From: Closterium sp. NIES-65
Lineage: Eukaryota > Streptophyta > Zygnematophyceae > Desmidiales > Closteriaceae
DNA: 64,000 nt
Direction: 5' to 3'
Assembly: GCA_948144175.1 (NCBI GenBank)
Contig: CANXME010002068.1
Coordinates: 5,944,501-6,008,500, forward strand
Each line of letters begins with the position of its first letter. Position 1 is the first letter of the stretch. Shown piece after piece: positions 12,901 to 24,463 of this stretch. The notes beneath the pieces are model-generated. The model was not told where the DNA came from. It did not search any database and saw only the letters and a list, made by a program, of their open reading frames with translations. The position numbers were made by a program, and so were the translations under genes.

Positions 12901-13300
12901 TTGTGCCTACTGGACCTCACTTGCTTACTTCTTGAGTCTGTTTGTAATGTGATCTCTATATATATATACCTGCATGTTTACTCTTGCTAGGTTGTGATCA
13001 TTGTACCTCTTATTCTATTATAAACCTGCATGTGAACTGGTCTTGTGACCACTTGCTTGTGCTCGGAATTTGTGTGGTATCCTTGAGATCCACCCTGAGC
13101 TTGTTTTGCCTTGCTTTGCCTTGACTGGTCTTGTGACCCCTAGTTCTCCCCCACTTCGCCTATGGGGGTGTGTCAAACAGATATTGTTGTGCTTGTTTAG
13201 GCTACAGTGGGTTAGCCTATAGGGGGTACACAATTCTAGGGTTAGGTACTTGTACTGATTTCACTGTTAGTTCAATCATTCCTGTTCGTTCATTTCAACA

Positions 13301-16300
13301 AGAAGGCTGTTTGTGCTGAGGCGGACACAGACGCCGACCAAGGTGCTGGTCGTGACCCGACGTCGACCGGCGGGAGCGGCGCAACTACAGCGTCGGGTGG
13401 GGACAAGCCTCGTAGGAAGGCGTCGGTGCATGGTCAGCCTGCGTCGACCACATCTTCAAAGTCGGCGTTTGCAGCCGCACTTGCTCACGTGAAGCGACTG
13501 GAAGAGGAGAACATGAAACGGAGGGACGAGAATGCGGGGCTGTGGTCGGATCTGGTTACCGAGAGGTGTCGGACGGAGGGGTTGTTGGCGACGGCGGCTG
13601 AGTGCCTCGCGGCTGTCAAGTCGCTTACTGAACGCGTCGCCGCCGCCGAGCAGACCGCGGGGACACACATCTCCAGAGCCACAGCAACCATGACCAGCGT
13701 CTTCACCGAGGTGCTGGACGATTGGGTTGCTCTGATCAAGGCGTGTAGCAGCATGACGACGCTGTTGCTGGGGGAAATCACAAAGAGCTTGGACAAGCTG
13801 GCCGTCGCCCGCCGTGATGCTGACGTGCGGTTGGGGAACCACGTGACCAGCGTGGGGGATAACGTTAAGGCGGTGTTGACCGATTACATCCAGACCAAGT
13901 TACCCTCAACTTCCACCAACATCGTCGGCGGCTTATCCCGCAGCATCGTGCCGCCCCCCCCCGGTCCATCCCCCGTGCTGCCTGAAGAAGTCATCAAAGC
14001 AATTAGGGATGACATTGTTCAGGCGGTAACCACCGTCATGCAGCAGGCGCTGGGAACCGTCGGCTTCACGCTTCTGCGCAACGTGCTTGCTACAATGAGG
14101 CTGGGGCGGCGTGGTTCGTCCCCATCGGCCGGCGACCTGGAGACCGCGCAAAGGCATAGGCCGGAAAAAAGGGCTGGCAGCGGAAGTGCAGCCAACGGCG
14201 ACAACGCGGGAAATTCGAAGCGGAGTAAAGGTGTTGGTGGGGAGCGAGCAGTCGGCGGCGACGTTCCAGATTGTGCCCAGTCCGATTCTCCCGTCCTCAA
14301 CATGCTGAGGAGAAAAGGGGCGACAACTCGGCTCCTTGGCCCGGAAAGTAGAGGAGGAGCTGGTGGCAGCTCGGAGGGCACAACTGCCGCCGAGGAGGGT
14401 GTGCGAGCCGGCGGGTCTTCCACTCACGGCGGTGGAAGGAAAGGTCCGGAGATTCCACGTCCTGGAGCAAGCGGGGTAGCACCACCGCCGTTCGATCGTG
14501 GTAACGTCGCCGTTGAATCGTTTGAAGTGCAGGCCGACGCGGCGATAGGCGTTGATCGCGGGCCGCCATTCGATGTTGAGGCTCCGTCAATCGGCGATCA
14601 GACTCACCAGGCTCCTGTGGTCGGCGTGGGGGGGGACACGGGCGCCCTCGGCGTGGAGGACACGGGCGACCTCGGCGTGGAGGATGATCCTGTGGCGAGA
14701 GCGTTGATGGAGGAGCTTCTTGCTTTTCAGGCGCCATTGCAGTAGCAGCTTGTCACCATCGATAACGTCGCTGTCCCAACAACTCGCGGGGGGGCGCAAC
14801 CTGTCGCCGCTACAGCACCAACAGCCCCGGTCTCGGCCGATGTCGACGCGCGTCACACGGCAGCACCATCTGCTGATCCGCTGACAACTAGGCCCGTCGA
14901 AGCGCCAAGCACGGAGCAAGACAACGCCGGTCAGACCCTCACGGACCCGGTCGCGGCCATGCTTCTGGCCGCGGTCAACTCGTTTCAAGCGGCGGCACCT
15001 TCATCGCATCCGCCAACTACTGTCACCAGCGCTGCGCCGACCATGCAGCTCCCTGCCGCTGTTGCCATGCCGTCGGGCCCAGTCTCGGACATGCTGATGG
15101 CCGAGGTCAACGCGCTTTCAGCAGGTGCACAATCCGCTCAACCGCAGACTCACGGCACGCGCACTGCGCCGACCACGGTAAACTTGGCGGTGCCCGTACA
15201 CCAAGAAGCGGCAAACGAGACGGTTCCAACGGCGGTGCCAACGCATCACCAGGTCGGCGCGGCGTCTGGACAAGGTGATTGGGGCGCGGTGGCAAGAGAC
15301 GATGGTGCGGGGGAGATCCCTCTCATCATCGAGGACGAGGATGTGGAATTGATACAAGCAGCGATAGAAGCAGATGAAGTTGCCGCACTTCAGTCTTGCA
15401 TCATTTGCCGCGATAGAAGGAGGTACGTCGGGCATCAGTGGCGTGGAGGGTCGGCCTGCCGGTGTTACAGCGTCCACCCAGGCCGGGCAGACCGTGCAGC
15501 CGGCCCGTTTGGCGTCCACCGGCGTCAGTGTAGCCGACCAGGCTATTCTGCCCATTCAGAGTCATCCTGCCGGCTTCATACAGGTAGATAGGGCCTTCCA
15601 GACCGGCCCGACCGGCGTCACTGGTTCTGACCAGGCTGGTCTGGCGGGAGAGTCCACTCGGCCCACCGCCGTTACAGTGGCTACTCATGCCGGCCAGGCC
15701 GGGCCTTCAGACAGGTCGGCGGGCGTCACTGTTGCGGACCTCGCGGGTCAAGCGGGGACGTCCACTGTTCTGGCCGGTGGACCAGTGGGTGAACACACCG
15801 ACAAGGATGGACAGACCGATCGTGCGGCTGGAGTCGGCGAAAAAAAGAAGAAACAGAAGGGTAAAGCTGCCGCGTTGCAGAAGGTCGTCGTTCCGAAAAA
15901 TCGCAGGGGGCATGGTATTAGGCTGGACAGGATGAGCGGTGGCGGGTGGCAGGGCGAGGTAAACCAGCTGGAAAGAGTCGCTACACGGGGAGATCGGACG
16001 ACAGGATGGAAGTGGCGTACCTCAACGGCGTTGCGACGACCATCTTCGACGGACACGCCAGCGAAGTCCTATTGGCCGAAATGACCGCTGTTAAAGCCGA
16101 AGAAATGACGAGATGGAAGGCGGAGTAGGAGGAGGCAAAGATGATGTTGAAGGGTATGTGGACGGTGATGTGGTCCCGCCGCGCCACGATGTTTCGTGCA
16201 CGGTAAGAATCGTGGGACTCGATGAGTTTTGAGCGGCGTGATATAGGTTTGACTGTGGGGTTTTACGCCGACTCACCACGTTCACGTTCCAACGTCGTGC

Positions 16301-16469
16301 GTGACAGGTTCCAGAAAGTCCTCGCCGACTTCAAACAGAAGAAGTCATCAGGGCCCCCGCTGATGAAACTGCTGAGGCCGGCGGTGTGGTTCGGCACTGG
16401 TCGGGAGCCGGCCAAGCGCAAGCAGCAGCTCAGCGACATCATCAACCGCGCTTGCTTGTGCGCGGCGTT
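13301..16469 (+). CDS. Unknown gene of the large mobile element, middle part
   Basis: This is probably the continuation of the gene that starts at 2,507, separated by the Copia at 4,471-13,300. From about 13,304 the frame is open through 14,745: a charged helical segment (HVKRLEEENMKRRDEN at about 13,490, likely coiled coil), a predicted helical region to about 14,100, then a Gly/Ser/Pro-rich disordered stretch. One in-frame TAG follows at 14,743, after which the same frame stays open to 15,591. A second frame carries degenerate repeats (15,420-15,790) and a Lys-rich tract (KKKKQKGKAAALQK). A GTAAG donor lies at about 16,203, and a last block FERRDIGLTVGFYADSP...KRKQQLSDIINRA runs to the second Copia insertion. 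The changes of frame mean either unrecognised introns or decay. No known domain is recognised. Confidence 0.45.
15420..15790 (+). repeat. Degenerate coding repeats of about 20-22 residues
   Basis: In one frame five or six units share the pattern PxGVTxxxQAGQxxxSxR (e.g. PAGVTASTQAGQTVQPAR, PTGVTGSDQAGLAGESTR, SAGVTVADLAGQAGTS). Period is about 60-66 bases, and the units have diverged. This resembles a repetitive linker or fibrous segment. No family is recognised. Confidence 0.6.
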
Positions 16470-16799
16470 TGTGAAGATTAGAACGAGAGAATGGATGCAT
16501 TGAGCAGAATGAGGAGCACAAGTAGTAAACCCTAAAGTGTTGTACCCCATATGAACTGCCCCACTACAGCCTACGTAGACTATAGCATATATGCCTGACA
16601 CACCCCCATAGGCAAAGTGGGGGAGAACAAGGGGTCACAAGACCGGTCAAGCAAAGCAAGGCAAGCCCAGGGTGGATCACAACGTCACCATACAGTCCGA
16701 GCACAAGAGCAAGGCCACAAGGCCAGTTCACATGCAAGATCATATATATAAAGGTAAACAAGCAAGTGCAGGTATAGAAAGAGTACAGTACAAACAAGA

Positions 16800-18228
16800 T
16801 CAAGAAGTGAGCAAGTGAGGCCAAGTAGGCACAAGACCGAGCACAATACAAAAGCGCTGATGATCACAAGGCAGAAGGGCCTTGGTGAAGATATCAGCAG
16901 TGTTGGCCTCAGAGGCCACGTAGGTGAGGTGGAGCTGACCACGCTGCTGCAGCTCACGAGCCAGGAAGTAGCGGAGAGCAATGTGCTTCGTTCTGTGCTC
17001 CAGACTGTGCTCCCGACACAAGGCCAGCATGGCCTTGTTGTCTACGTACAGAACTGGAGGAGAACGAGGCGGCTCTCTTAGGTCACTCAGCAGGTAGGTG
17101 AGCCATCGTAGCTCCTGTGCAGCCATGGCCCCTGCGTAGATCTCAGCCTCACAGCTGGAGGTGAGAACAGAAGACGAGCGAGTAGACCGCCACGAGGCAG
17201 AGCCGGAGCCAAGGCTGAAGGTGTAACCCTGTGACGACCGCTGCATAGCCTGCTCGTCAGCCCAAGAAGCCTCTGCGTGACCTGTGAGGACCACTCGACG
17301 TCGCCCTCCAAGCACTAGCCCCATGCCCGTCATACTACACACGTAGCGCAACACCCTCTTCGCTGCAGCCATGTGCTCTAGTCGGTGTCTCCCAGGAGCA
17401 ACATAGCGTGCCAAGATGCTAAGAGGGTATGCAAGGTTAGGTCGTGTGCAGGTCATCAGGTACATGAGGCAGCCAACAAGCTCTGGGTACGGGCCACTCG
17501 GCTCTACGGACTCATCCGAAGGCAGAGCTGAGAGCGAGTGGCGAGTAGACAAATGAGTGGCATGAGGCGAGGAGTACGTGAAGCCGAAGCGCTGAAGGAC
17601 CTGCTGCACCATGTGTGACTGAGTCAGGGTAATGGTGCGCTGTGCTCTGTCCCGGGTGATCTGCAAGCCAAGGTAGCTGCGGAGTTCACCCACGTCTGTG
17701 CACGTGTGTCTCTTCTGCAGCTCGGACTTCACGTGGGCGAGTCCAGCAGTTTCAGCAGTGGCAAAGACCAAGTCGTCGACATACACGAGGATGTAGAACG
17801 GCGGCAAAGAGGTGTCGGTGCGCAGAAACAGCGACGGGCCGGCTATAGAAGGAGCAAACCCAAGAGCCGCAAGTGTAGTCCTCAGTGTGTCGTGCCGCTC
17901 ACGGGGCGCGCAGGCTGCCCTGCAGGAAAGCAGTGCTGAAGTAAAGAGAGTGAAGCTCGTAGTCGCGCTGAGCGGCTATGTGCAGCAGCACCCAAAGAGT
18001 GGTCATCTTCGGGGTGGGAGAGAAGGTCTGAAAGTAGTCAACTCCCTGCCGCTGTCTGAAGCCTCGAGCCACGTAAAGCGCCTTGAAGACAGGCGGAGAA
18101 CCCGGCGGCAGCTCCACCCTGAAAATCCACATGCCATTGACGATGTTCGCCCCAGGTGGGGGAACCTCGTCGCATAGGTGCCTGTGGACTTCTAGGAAGC
18201 CATCTTTGCGTCCATGGCCGACTGCCAC
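16800..18228 (-). mobile_element. Copia 2 reverse transcriptase and RNase H region (fossil)
   Basis: Blocks KALYVARGFRQRQGVDYF, catalytic YVDDLVFA, LVGCLMYLMTCTRPNLAYPL, SCEAEIYAGAMAAQELRW and LYVDNKAMLALC are visible, ending with TADIFTKALLPCDHQRF just before the 3' LTR. Confidence 0.92.
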
Positions 18229-19639
18229 TGAGAGGAGTAGGGACCCTCGATCGCCTCAGCGTACGATCGAGGAGTCGGGATGTCTGGTGCATCCGGGTCT
18301 CCCTCAGGGGCAATCAGCGTGGACACGAGATGGGACAAAGCAGCAGCAAAGCACTGGAACTCCTCCTACCTGTCCTCAAGGACGTCCGTGCTAAGAGCAC
18401 ACTCACCCCCGACGGACGGTGGACAGACAGACTCAGACTCAGCAATATGACTAGCAACGTAGTATAGACGACAGCGAGCAGCGAAGTCGACAAGCTCAGC
18501 AACTAGGGCAGACGCAGCACTGGACTCAAAGGAAAGGGTCAGTGACAGTAGTAGCCATGAGACGCGTGACAGAAGGACTAGCAGCACGAAGAGAGTCAGA
18601 CTCCGGGTCAGCAAGAGTAGGCAAAGAGGACTCTGGAGGAGACGGCAACGGGACACGTAGAGGAGCAGTGGAAGGACGAAGCGCCATCTAGTGTGTGCCG
18701 GGGACCCCAGGAGGACGCGGACACGCAGTACAACCACTATTGCGAGAAGCACAAACAGGTGAGGCAGGATGAGACGCAGGCTCACGACGCTCAGCAAGAC
18801 CTCCAGTAGGACTAGTGTAGGGAGAAGGAGCAGGTAGAGGGGAGGCGGGCTATAACTATGAGTGCGACTGGATAGGCTGTGGACACTCTAAGGGAGGAGC
18901 ACGACGACGAGAGGGCGGGAGACCAAGAACCTGCTCCAGGAGCGGAATTAAGTACGGCCTCGGCCGCTCAGCGCCTCCAGAACCAGCAATGACGGCACCA
19001 GTACCCCCAGCGACAGCACCAGCGCTAGCAGCACCTCCAGCTCCAACAGCGCCAACTCCAGCACCCTCAGAATCACCACCGCCAGCAGCATCACCAGCGC
19101 CAACACCCCTAGGAGCTCCAGCTCTAGCAGCACCAACTCCAGTAGGACCGTCAGCACCAGCAGCCTCAGCAGCACCCCTACACGCACGAGCGTCTGTAGA
19201 AACACCAGCGCCAACACCCCCAGCAGCTCCAGCTCCAGCAGCACCAGCACCGCCAGCAGCTCCAGCAGGACCAACTCCAGTAGCCCCAACAGCACCTCCA
19301 GTCTCAGCACCACGTCTCCACCGGCGGGCAAACCACTCGCGCAGCTCCTATGGAGAGAGCGTCTCCTGCCTCGACGAAGCACCGCGGGCGGCCACACAAG
19401 CAGACCCAGCGCCCCCACGCTCGGCACCCCCAAGCTCAGCACCCCCAGGCTCAGCACCCCCAGGCTCAGCACCCCCAGTCTCAGCACCCCCAGACTCAGC
19501 ACCCCCAGACTCAGCACCTCCAGACCCGGCACCTGTAGGCTCAGCACCTCTAGCAACACCAGAGTCAATTGTTACCTCGACAGGCTCGACTGCGTCTACC
19601 TGGGACACACCTGACAGGGCAGGACCCTGAGGGGGGAGG

Positions 19640-21286
19640 GGGTCTACCGGGGCAGGACCTGGCGTAAGAAAGAGCGGCGGCGGGGGGAGGGGCGCAGTGC
19701 GGTAGGGGAAGAGACGGTAATAAGGCACCGACTCGTCAAAGGTGACGTCCTAGGAGGACAGAACACGGCGCGAGGTGGGGTGGTAAAACTGCCACCCAGG
19801 CGCATCAGGGGGGAAGCCAAGGAAGACGCAGGGAACTGCACGGGGGGACAGCTTGTCCGCAGACAAGTCGCGGACAAACGCACAAGATCCCCAGACCCGA
19901 AACGCAGACGCATCGCCAACCTTCCCCGTCCACCGCAAGGTGGGGGAGGTCTCTGGCAAGGAGACCCAGGGCTGAAGGTTGAGCTAATGCGCGGCGTACT
20001 GAACCGCAAACGGCCACAAAAAATGGGGGGCAGCCGCATGCATCATGGACGTACGAGCGACGTCCATGACCATGCCAATGCGGCGCTTAGCAATCCCATT
20101 TTGCTGTGGAGAGGTCGGAAGCGTGAAGGTCTGGCGGATGCCCTGTGCACGACAGAAGGCTCCCACACGGGCAGAGGAAAACTCCCCGCCTCTGTCCGAG
20201 TGCAGACGCAGAACAGGAAAGTCCGAGCCGAAGCTCTCCCTGAGCTGGAGACGAGCTGTGCGGATCCAGTCGATCAACACCTCAGTGACGTCACCCTTGC
20301 TGCGCAAGGGGAAGGTTGTGGTGTAACGCGAGTAGTCGTCAACCACCAGTAGGAAGTACGGCTCGCGCCCCTGCCCATTGACGCGAGCGGGGCCCCACAC
20401 GTCCATGTGGAGAGTCTGCAGCGGAGCCTCTGTCGGAGGAAACTCGGAGGAGTGAGGGGACGCAGGTAGGGCTAGGCCACGGAGGTAGGGGAGGGAGAGA
20501 CCGAGGGAGACAAGAGACAAGGACACGGGAGGCCATGCCTCGGAGACGAGGCAAGGAGGGGTGACCAAGGCGGTGGTGCCAGAGGAGAGTCAGGTGGGAT
20601 AGTAGACGACACAAGCAGGGAGTAGACTCAGGACCAGACCTGGACCCTGCAGCAAACACCTGACTCGACGCAGCTACCTGGGCAGACTCAGCAGTCGGAG
20701 GAGACTCAGTAGTAAGGGTGTACAGGCTCGAGCCTGACCGACGGGTGAACGTGGCCAAGTGTCGGCCTGTCCGAGCACACGTGCAGTGGGTCACTCGCTG
20801 ACTCGCAGGAGTGAACTGGTCATTCCCCCTATCCTGTAGGTCCCCTCCACTCACCAAGTTCGTAGAGAACGAGGGGAGGTAGAGACCTGACAGGGTGCCT
20901 AAGGGGTCTGCCGGGCACGGTAAGACAGTGGAGAAGCTAGCAAGGACAGGACCCCGAGAGGGGTCCGCTAGGGAGACTGCAACCGGCCGAGTGAGCGGCG
21001 TAAGAGTGGTGCGGTCTCGAAAGAAGGAGCGGGATGCACCCGAGTCAAGGGTGAAGGTGTGGAAGGCCTGAGCCGACGTAGTACCTGAGAGAGCAGACTC
21101 ACAAGCACCTGGGGCAGCAGACGCACTGGTACCTGGGGCAGCAGACGCACTGGTACCTGGGGCAGGAGACGCACTAGCACCTAGAGCAGAAGCCTCACCA
21201 GCACCTAGAGCAGTGGCCTCAATGCCCGGGTCAGGCGGTACATGCAGGTAACAGTCACCCTCAACACTAGTAGTCACTGAATACAT
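19640..21286 (-). mobile_element. Copia 2 protease/pre-integrase and integrase region (fossil)
   Basis: Contains a Copia-protease-like block (TLDSGASRSFF near 21,050), WHHRLGHPSLPRL near 20,570 and the integrase core (DYSRYTTTFPL, LHSDRGGEFSS, SPQQNGIAKRRIG). Confidence 0.88.
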
Positions 21287-21549
21287 GGCAGCAAGGATAG
21301 CATCATAGTCAAGATCAAAGACTGCAACCCCCGCCCTAGACAGATCTCCCGAGTGAGGGATCTCTGACGCCTCAGGAAACTGGCGACGCCACGCGTCCGT
21401 CAGGCGATCAAAGCAGCGCTGGGTGGAGTGCGGGCCCCCGCACTGCTCACCAGCTCTGTCTCCTGTACGGAGGACGTAAGTGCAGGGACAAAAACCCCCA
21501 CCGCGCTGACGCGCAGTGTATCACTCACGAAGCTGCTGAGGGGACGGGG

Positions 21550-22564
21550 TCACACCACTCCGCTGCTGCTGGCGCAGACCACCACCTGAGCCACTCCGCT
21601 GCCGCCGCCGCCTCCGCCTCCGCCGCCTCCTCCACCTCCGCCTCCTCCGCCACCTCCGCCGCTTCCGCTCCCTCCGCCACCACCGCCGCCACCCCCGGCA
21701 TCACTCCCACCACCACCCCCACTCCCTCCACTGCCTCCACCACCACCTCCACCGCCCCCGCCAGCCCCTCCAGCACCCTTGCCCCCCTTGCCCTTGCCGG
21801 TGCGGCGTCTCACGCTTGGGGCAGACGCAGCACCGACCGACTCGAAACCAACGAGGTCGGCCGTAACAGCAAAGGCAACAGAGGGCAGGAGGGGGGAGGG
21901 AGAACACTCCTCAAAGACGGGGGTGCGAGGGTCACCACGAGAGGCTCCTACAGCGACTAAGCTCTGCTCTGCTGCTAGGAGGGCGTTCTTGAGGAGGTCA
22001 ACGGTGAGAGTGGTGGGGCAAACTGAGAGGAAGTGGTCCCTGACTACGCGGAGAGAGTCAGGGAGCCGGGTGACTATGTAGTAGAGGGTGATGTAAATGG
22101 GGGGGGGGGGGTTCTTGGCGCAGAACTCAGCAGGAAGCGCAGCGCGGTAGCGAGTGTCACTAGTGCGGAGGTGCGTAATGAGGTCAGCGACTGTGGGAAA
22201 GGCAGCAAGGTCAGGGAAGAGGTACGGTAGCATGAGGCGGCTCAGTGCAGCAGTGGCAGGGGAAGAGTAGCGTGCAACTACAACGTCGTACAAGGTCTGA
22301 GCACTCTTGTACTGGCTAAAGTGTGAGCGGCGGTAAGTGGCGGCGCACAGCAAGGCGAGCAGCAGCATCGCGCGTGGCCCACTGTGAGCGAACAGTGGCG
22401 TCAGCATCAGTAGCAGGGGCAGGAGAGGCACCAGAAGTGAGGTCAAACAGGGAGAGACCGTCTGCCCTATCGCACTGTAGGAAAAGCTGCAGATGATCTA
22501 CCCAAACCTCAAAGTCAACTGCCCGACCCTCAGCGTCAAAGGTGAGAACACTAGGGGTGGCCAT
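21550..22564 (-). mobile_element. Copia 2 gag region (fossil)
   Basis: Starts MATPSVLTFDAEGRAVDF, collinear with element 1, and contains FPTVADLITHLRTSDTRYRA, a Lys/Gly-rich turn and a poly-glycine tract (21,580-21,780). Confidence 0.8.
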
Positions 22565-22859
22565 GACAGCAATAGACAGGCAGTGAGTACAGTGGGGCAG
22601 GGCAGTGTAGTGGTAGAGGCGCTGCTCTTACCAAGCAAGTGAGGAGGTCCCTGGTAGGTCGACAGGCGGCGGCGCCTCGGTTGCAGTGCGGCTCGGCGGT
22701 AAAGGCAGCTCGGTGGCTCGGCGGCTCGGTAGCACAGGCGGCTCGACGGCTCAGCGGCTCGGTGGCTCGTTGGCGCAGCGGCTTGGCAGGTCGGCGGCTC
22801 GGCGGCTCTGCAGCGAAGGCGGCTCGGCGGGGCCGTGAAGGGCGGCGTCGTTGCCGCTA

Positions 22860-23350
22860 AGGAGCGGCGACGGGGCCGCTGAAGGGTGGCGACGGGGCTG
22901 CTGAAGGGCGGCGACGGGGCCGCTGAAGGGTGGCGACGGGGCCGCTGAAAGGGCGGTGACAGGGCCGCGGAAGGGCGGCGACGGGGCCGCTGGAAGGGCG
23001 GCGACAGGGCCGCGGAAGGGCGGCGACGGGGCCGCTGAAAGAGCGGCGACGAGGCCGCGGAAGTGGGGGGTCGGCGACGGGGCCGCTGAAAGGGCGGCCA
23101 CGGGGCCGTGGAAGGGCGGCGACGGGGCCGCTGATGGGCGGCGACGGGGCCGCAGTAAGGGGCGGCGACGGGGCCGCGGAAAGGGGTGGCGACGGGGCCG
23201 CCTAAGGGCGGCGACGGGGCCGCAGTAAGGGGCGGCGACGGGGCCGCTGAAAGGGCGGCGACAGGGCCGCCTAAGGGCGGCGATGGGGCCGCAGTAAGGG
23301 GCGGCGACGAGGCCGCTGAAAGGGCGGCGACAGGGCCGCTGAGAGGGCGG
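22860..23350 (-). repeat. GC-rich tandem repeats in the Copia 2 leader
   Basis: About 15-20 units of roughly 20-40 bp built on GGCGGCGACGGGGCCGC, lying between primer site and gag. This is the same position as the array in element 1 but a different unit sequence. Confidence 0.75.
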
Positions 23351-23682
23351 CACGACGGGGCCGCAAGGGCGGCGCGATGGGGCCGTGAGGACGGCGCGAC
23401 GGGGCCACTAGGAGCCGTAAGAGGGGCCGCTAGAGGCCTCGATGGGGAACGACACGGGGCGCGACTCGGGCAGGGGCCGAGCGCGCTCCGGGTAGGAAAA
23501 CAAAGTTCGGTGGGCCCTAGGAACATTTCCCACGAGGGAACCAGCTCTATACCATGTGAAGATTAGAACGAGAGAATGGATGCATTGAGCAGAATGAGTA
23601 CAAGTAGTAAACCCTAAAGTGTTGTACCCCATATGAACTGCCCCACTACAGCCTACATATACTATAGCATATACGCTTGACA

Positions 23683-24186
23683 GCGTTTGGGCCAGTCGTG
23701 GCAGATTCCGTCCCCAAAACTGGTGCAGACGCCAAGCGCTTAGGCCAAGCTGTCGCTGCTTCATCTTGCGTCGTCTGGTGCTTCGCCGAGACCGTAGCCG
23801 AGGTCGGCAATGCGGCGGGTGAAGCGGAGGCGCCGGCACTGCTGTGTGCAGCGAGCACCGATTTTGCTGACATTTGTCACGACGTCGTGGTTACAGTGCT
23901 AGAAACGGCGGTTGCGAGACAACCCGTCCTGGGAGAGGTCTCGTGCAACGTCACCGACGCACTGCAGAAGGATGCTTTTCGGAAGGCGTGCAAGGGCTGT
24001 GACCCCACACCCGACGCTGAGATTATCGCGAGGGCGACTATCGAGACCCTCGCTTTCTGGGGTTCGTGCAACGCCGGCGGCCCCCTTCTCCGATCACGCG
24101 GCATTCAAGTGCCGCTGGACAAGCAGATGGGGAAGGATATGGATAACAGGGGAAAGAAGGGACAGAAGGGGAAGCACGCCGCGTAG
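23683..24186 (+). CDS. Unknown gene of the large mobile element, 3' part
   Basis: Open from the Copia 2 target duplication to TAG at 24,184. The segment is Ala/Val/Cys-rich and helical-looking (DAKRLGQAVAASSCVVWCFA, DICHDVVVTVLETAVARQPV), then a basic tail (RGKKGQKGKHAA). The block before the insertion (16,222-16,469) and this one are compatible across it apart from the duplicated GCGTT. It ends about 280 bp from the convergent stop of the recombinase gene at 24,464. Family not recognised. Confidence 0.5.
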   Translation, partial: AFGPVVADSVPKTGADAKRLGQAVAASSCVVWCFAETVAEVGNAAGEAEAPALLCAASTDFADICHDVVVTVLETAVARQPVLGEVSCNVTDALQKDAFRKACKGCDPTPDAEIIARATIETLAFWGSCNAGGPLLRSRGIQVPLDKQMGKDMDNRGKKGQKGKHAA

Positions 24187-24463
24187 ATGGGTTTTGTTGT
24201 TGTGTCTGTCGTTGTGTTCTGGACCGACGTCGCAATGTGTAGCAAGATTGTTGATTGATTGTGGGGTTTTGGTGGGCGCCGACTTTTATTGTGCACTTTT
24301 GCTGTGTTTCTAGCACGTAGGTGAATTTGCTGTTCATGAAACGCCCTCATGTTTTCGGTTCTTTGGCAAATTCTTAACTGTTGGGAACATTGAATCCACA
24401 GTCAAAGTCAGAAAGAAAAGTCACAATCGAGCTAAAAGAAAGTAGCTAGGCGGCGACAAAACA

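Larger units (their letters stand above)
4471..13300 (+). mobile_element. Ty1/Copia LTR retrotransposon 1 (full length, degraded)
   Basis: Both ends are defined: LTRs begin TGTCAAAC and end TTTCAACA, flanked by a 5-bp target duplication AGAAG (4,466-4,470 and 13,301-13,305). The 5' LTR is 4,471-4,551 plus 6,018-6,073, split by a nested TRIM; the 3' LTR is 13,171-13,300. A tRNA-iMet-type primer site (TGGTAT...GAGCAGG) follows at 6,074, and a purine-rich tract ending TATGGGGGTG precedes the 3' LTR. Domain order is gag, integrase, reverse transcriptase, RNase H, which is the Copia order. The element is broken, with roughly half a dozen breaks. The LTRs differ by only a few percent, so the insertion is fairly young. 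It interrupts the unknown gene. Confidence 0.93.
16470..23682 (-). mobile_element. Ty1/Copia LTR retrotransposon 2 (full length, degraded)
   Basis: LTRs at 23,555-23,682 (5', 128 bp) and 16,470-16,600 (3', 131 bp) in reverse orientation, with target duplication GCGTT at 16,465-16,469 and 23,683-23,687. The primer site TGGTATAGAGCTGG abuts the 5' LTR; a G-rich polypurine tract abuts the 3' LTR. It belongs to the same Copia lineage as the element at 4,471, with nearly the same domain wording, but the LTRs belong to a different subfamily. LTR divergence is about 4%, somewhat older than element 1. Broken, with roughly four to six breaks; the RT/RNase H section is a long open stretch. Confidence 0.93.

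Noticed and set aside
22498-23526. A 342-residue Pro/Ala/Arg-rich frame on the minus strand
   Set aside because: It is a translation of the GC-rich leader repeats of Copia 2, before gag, with no family resemblance.
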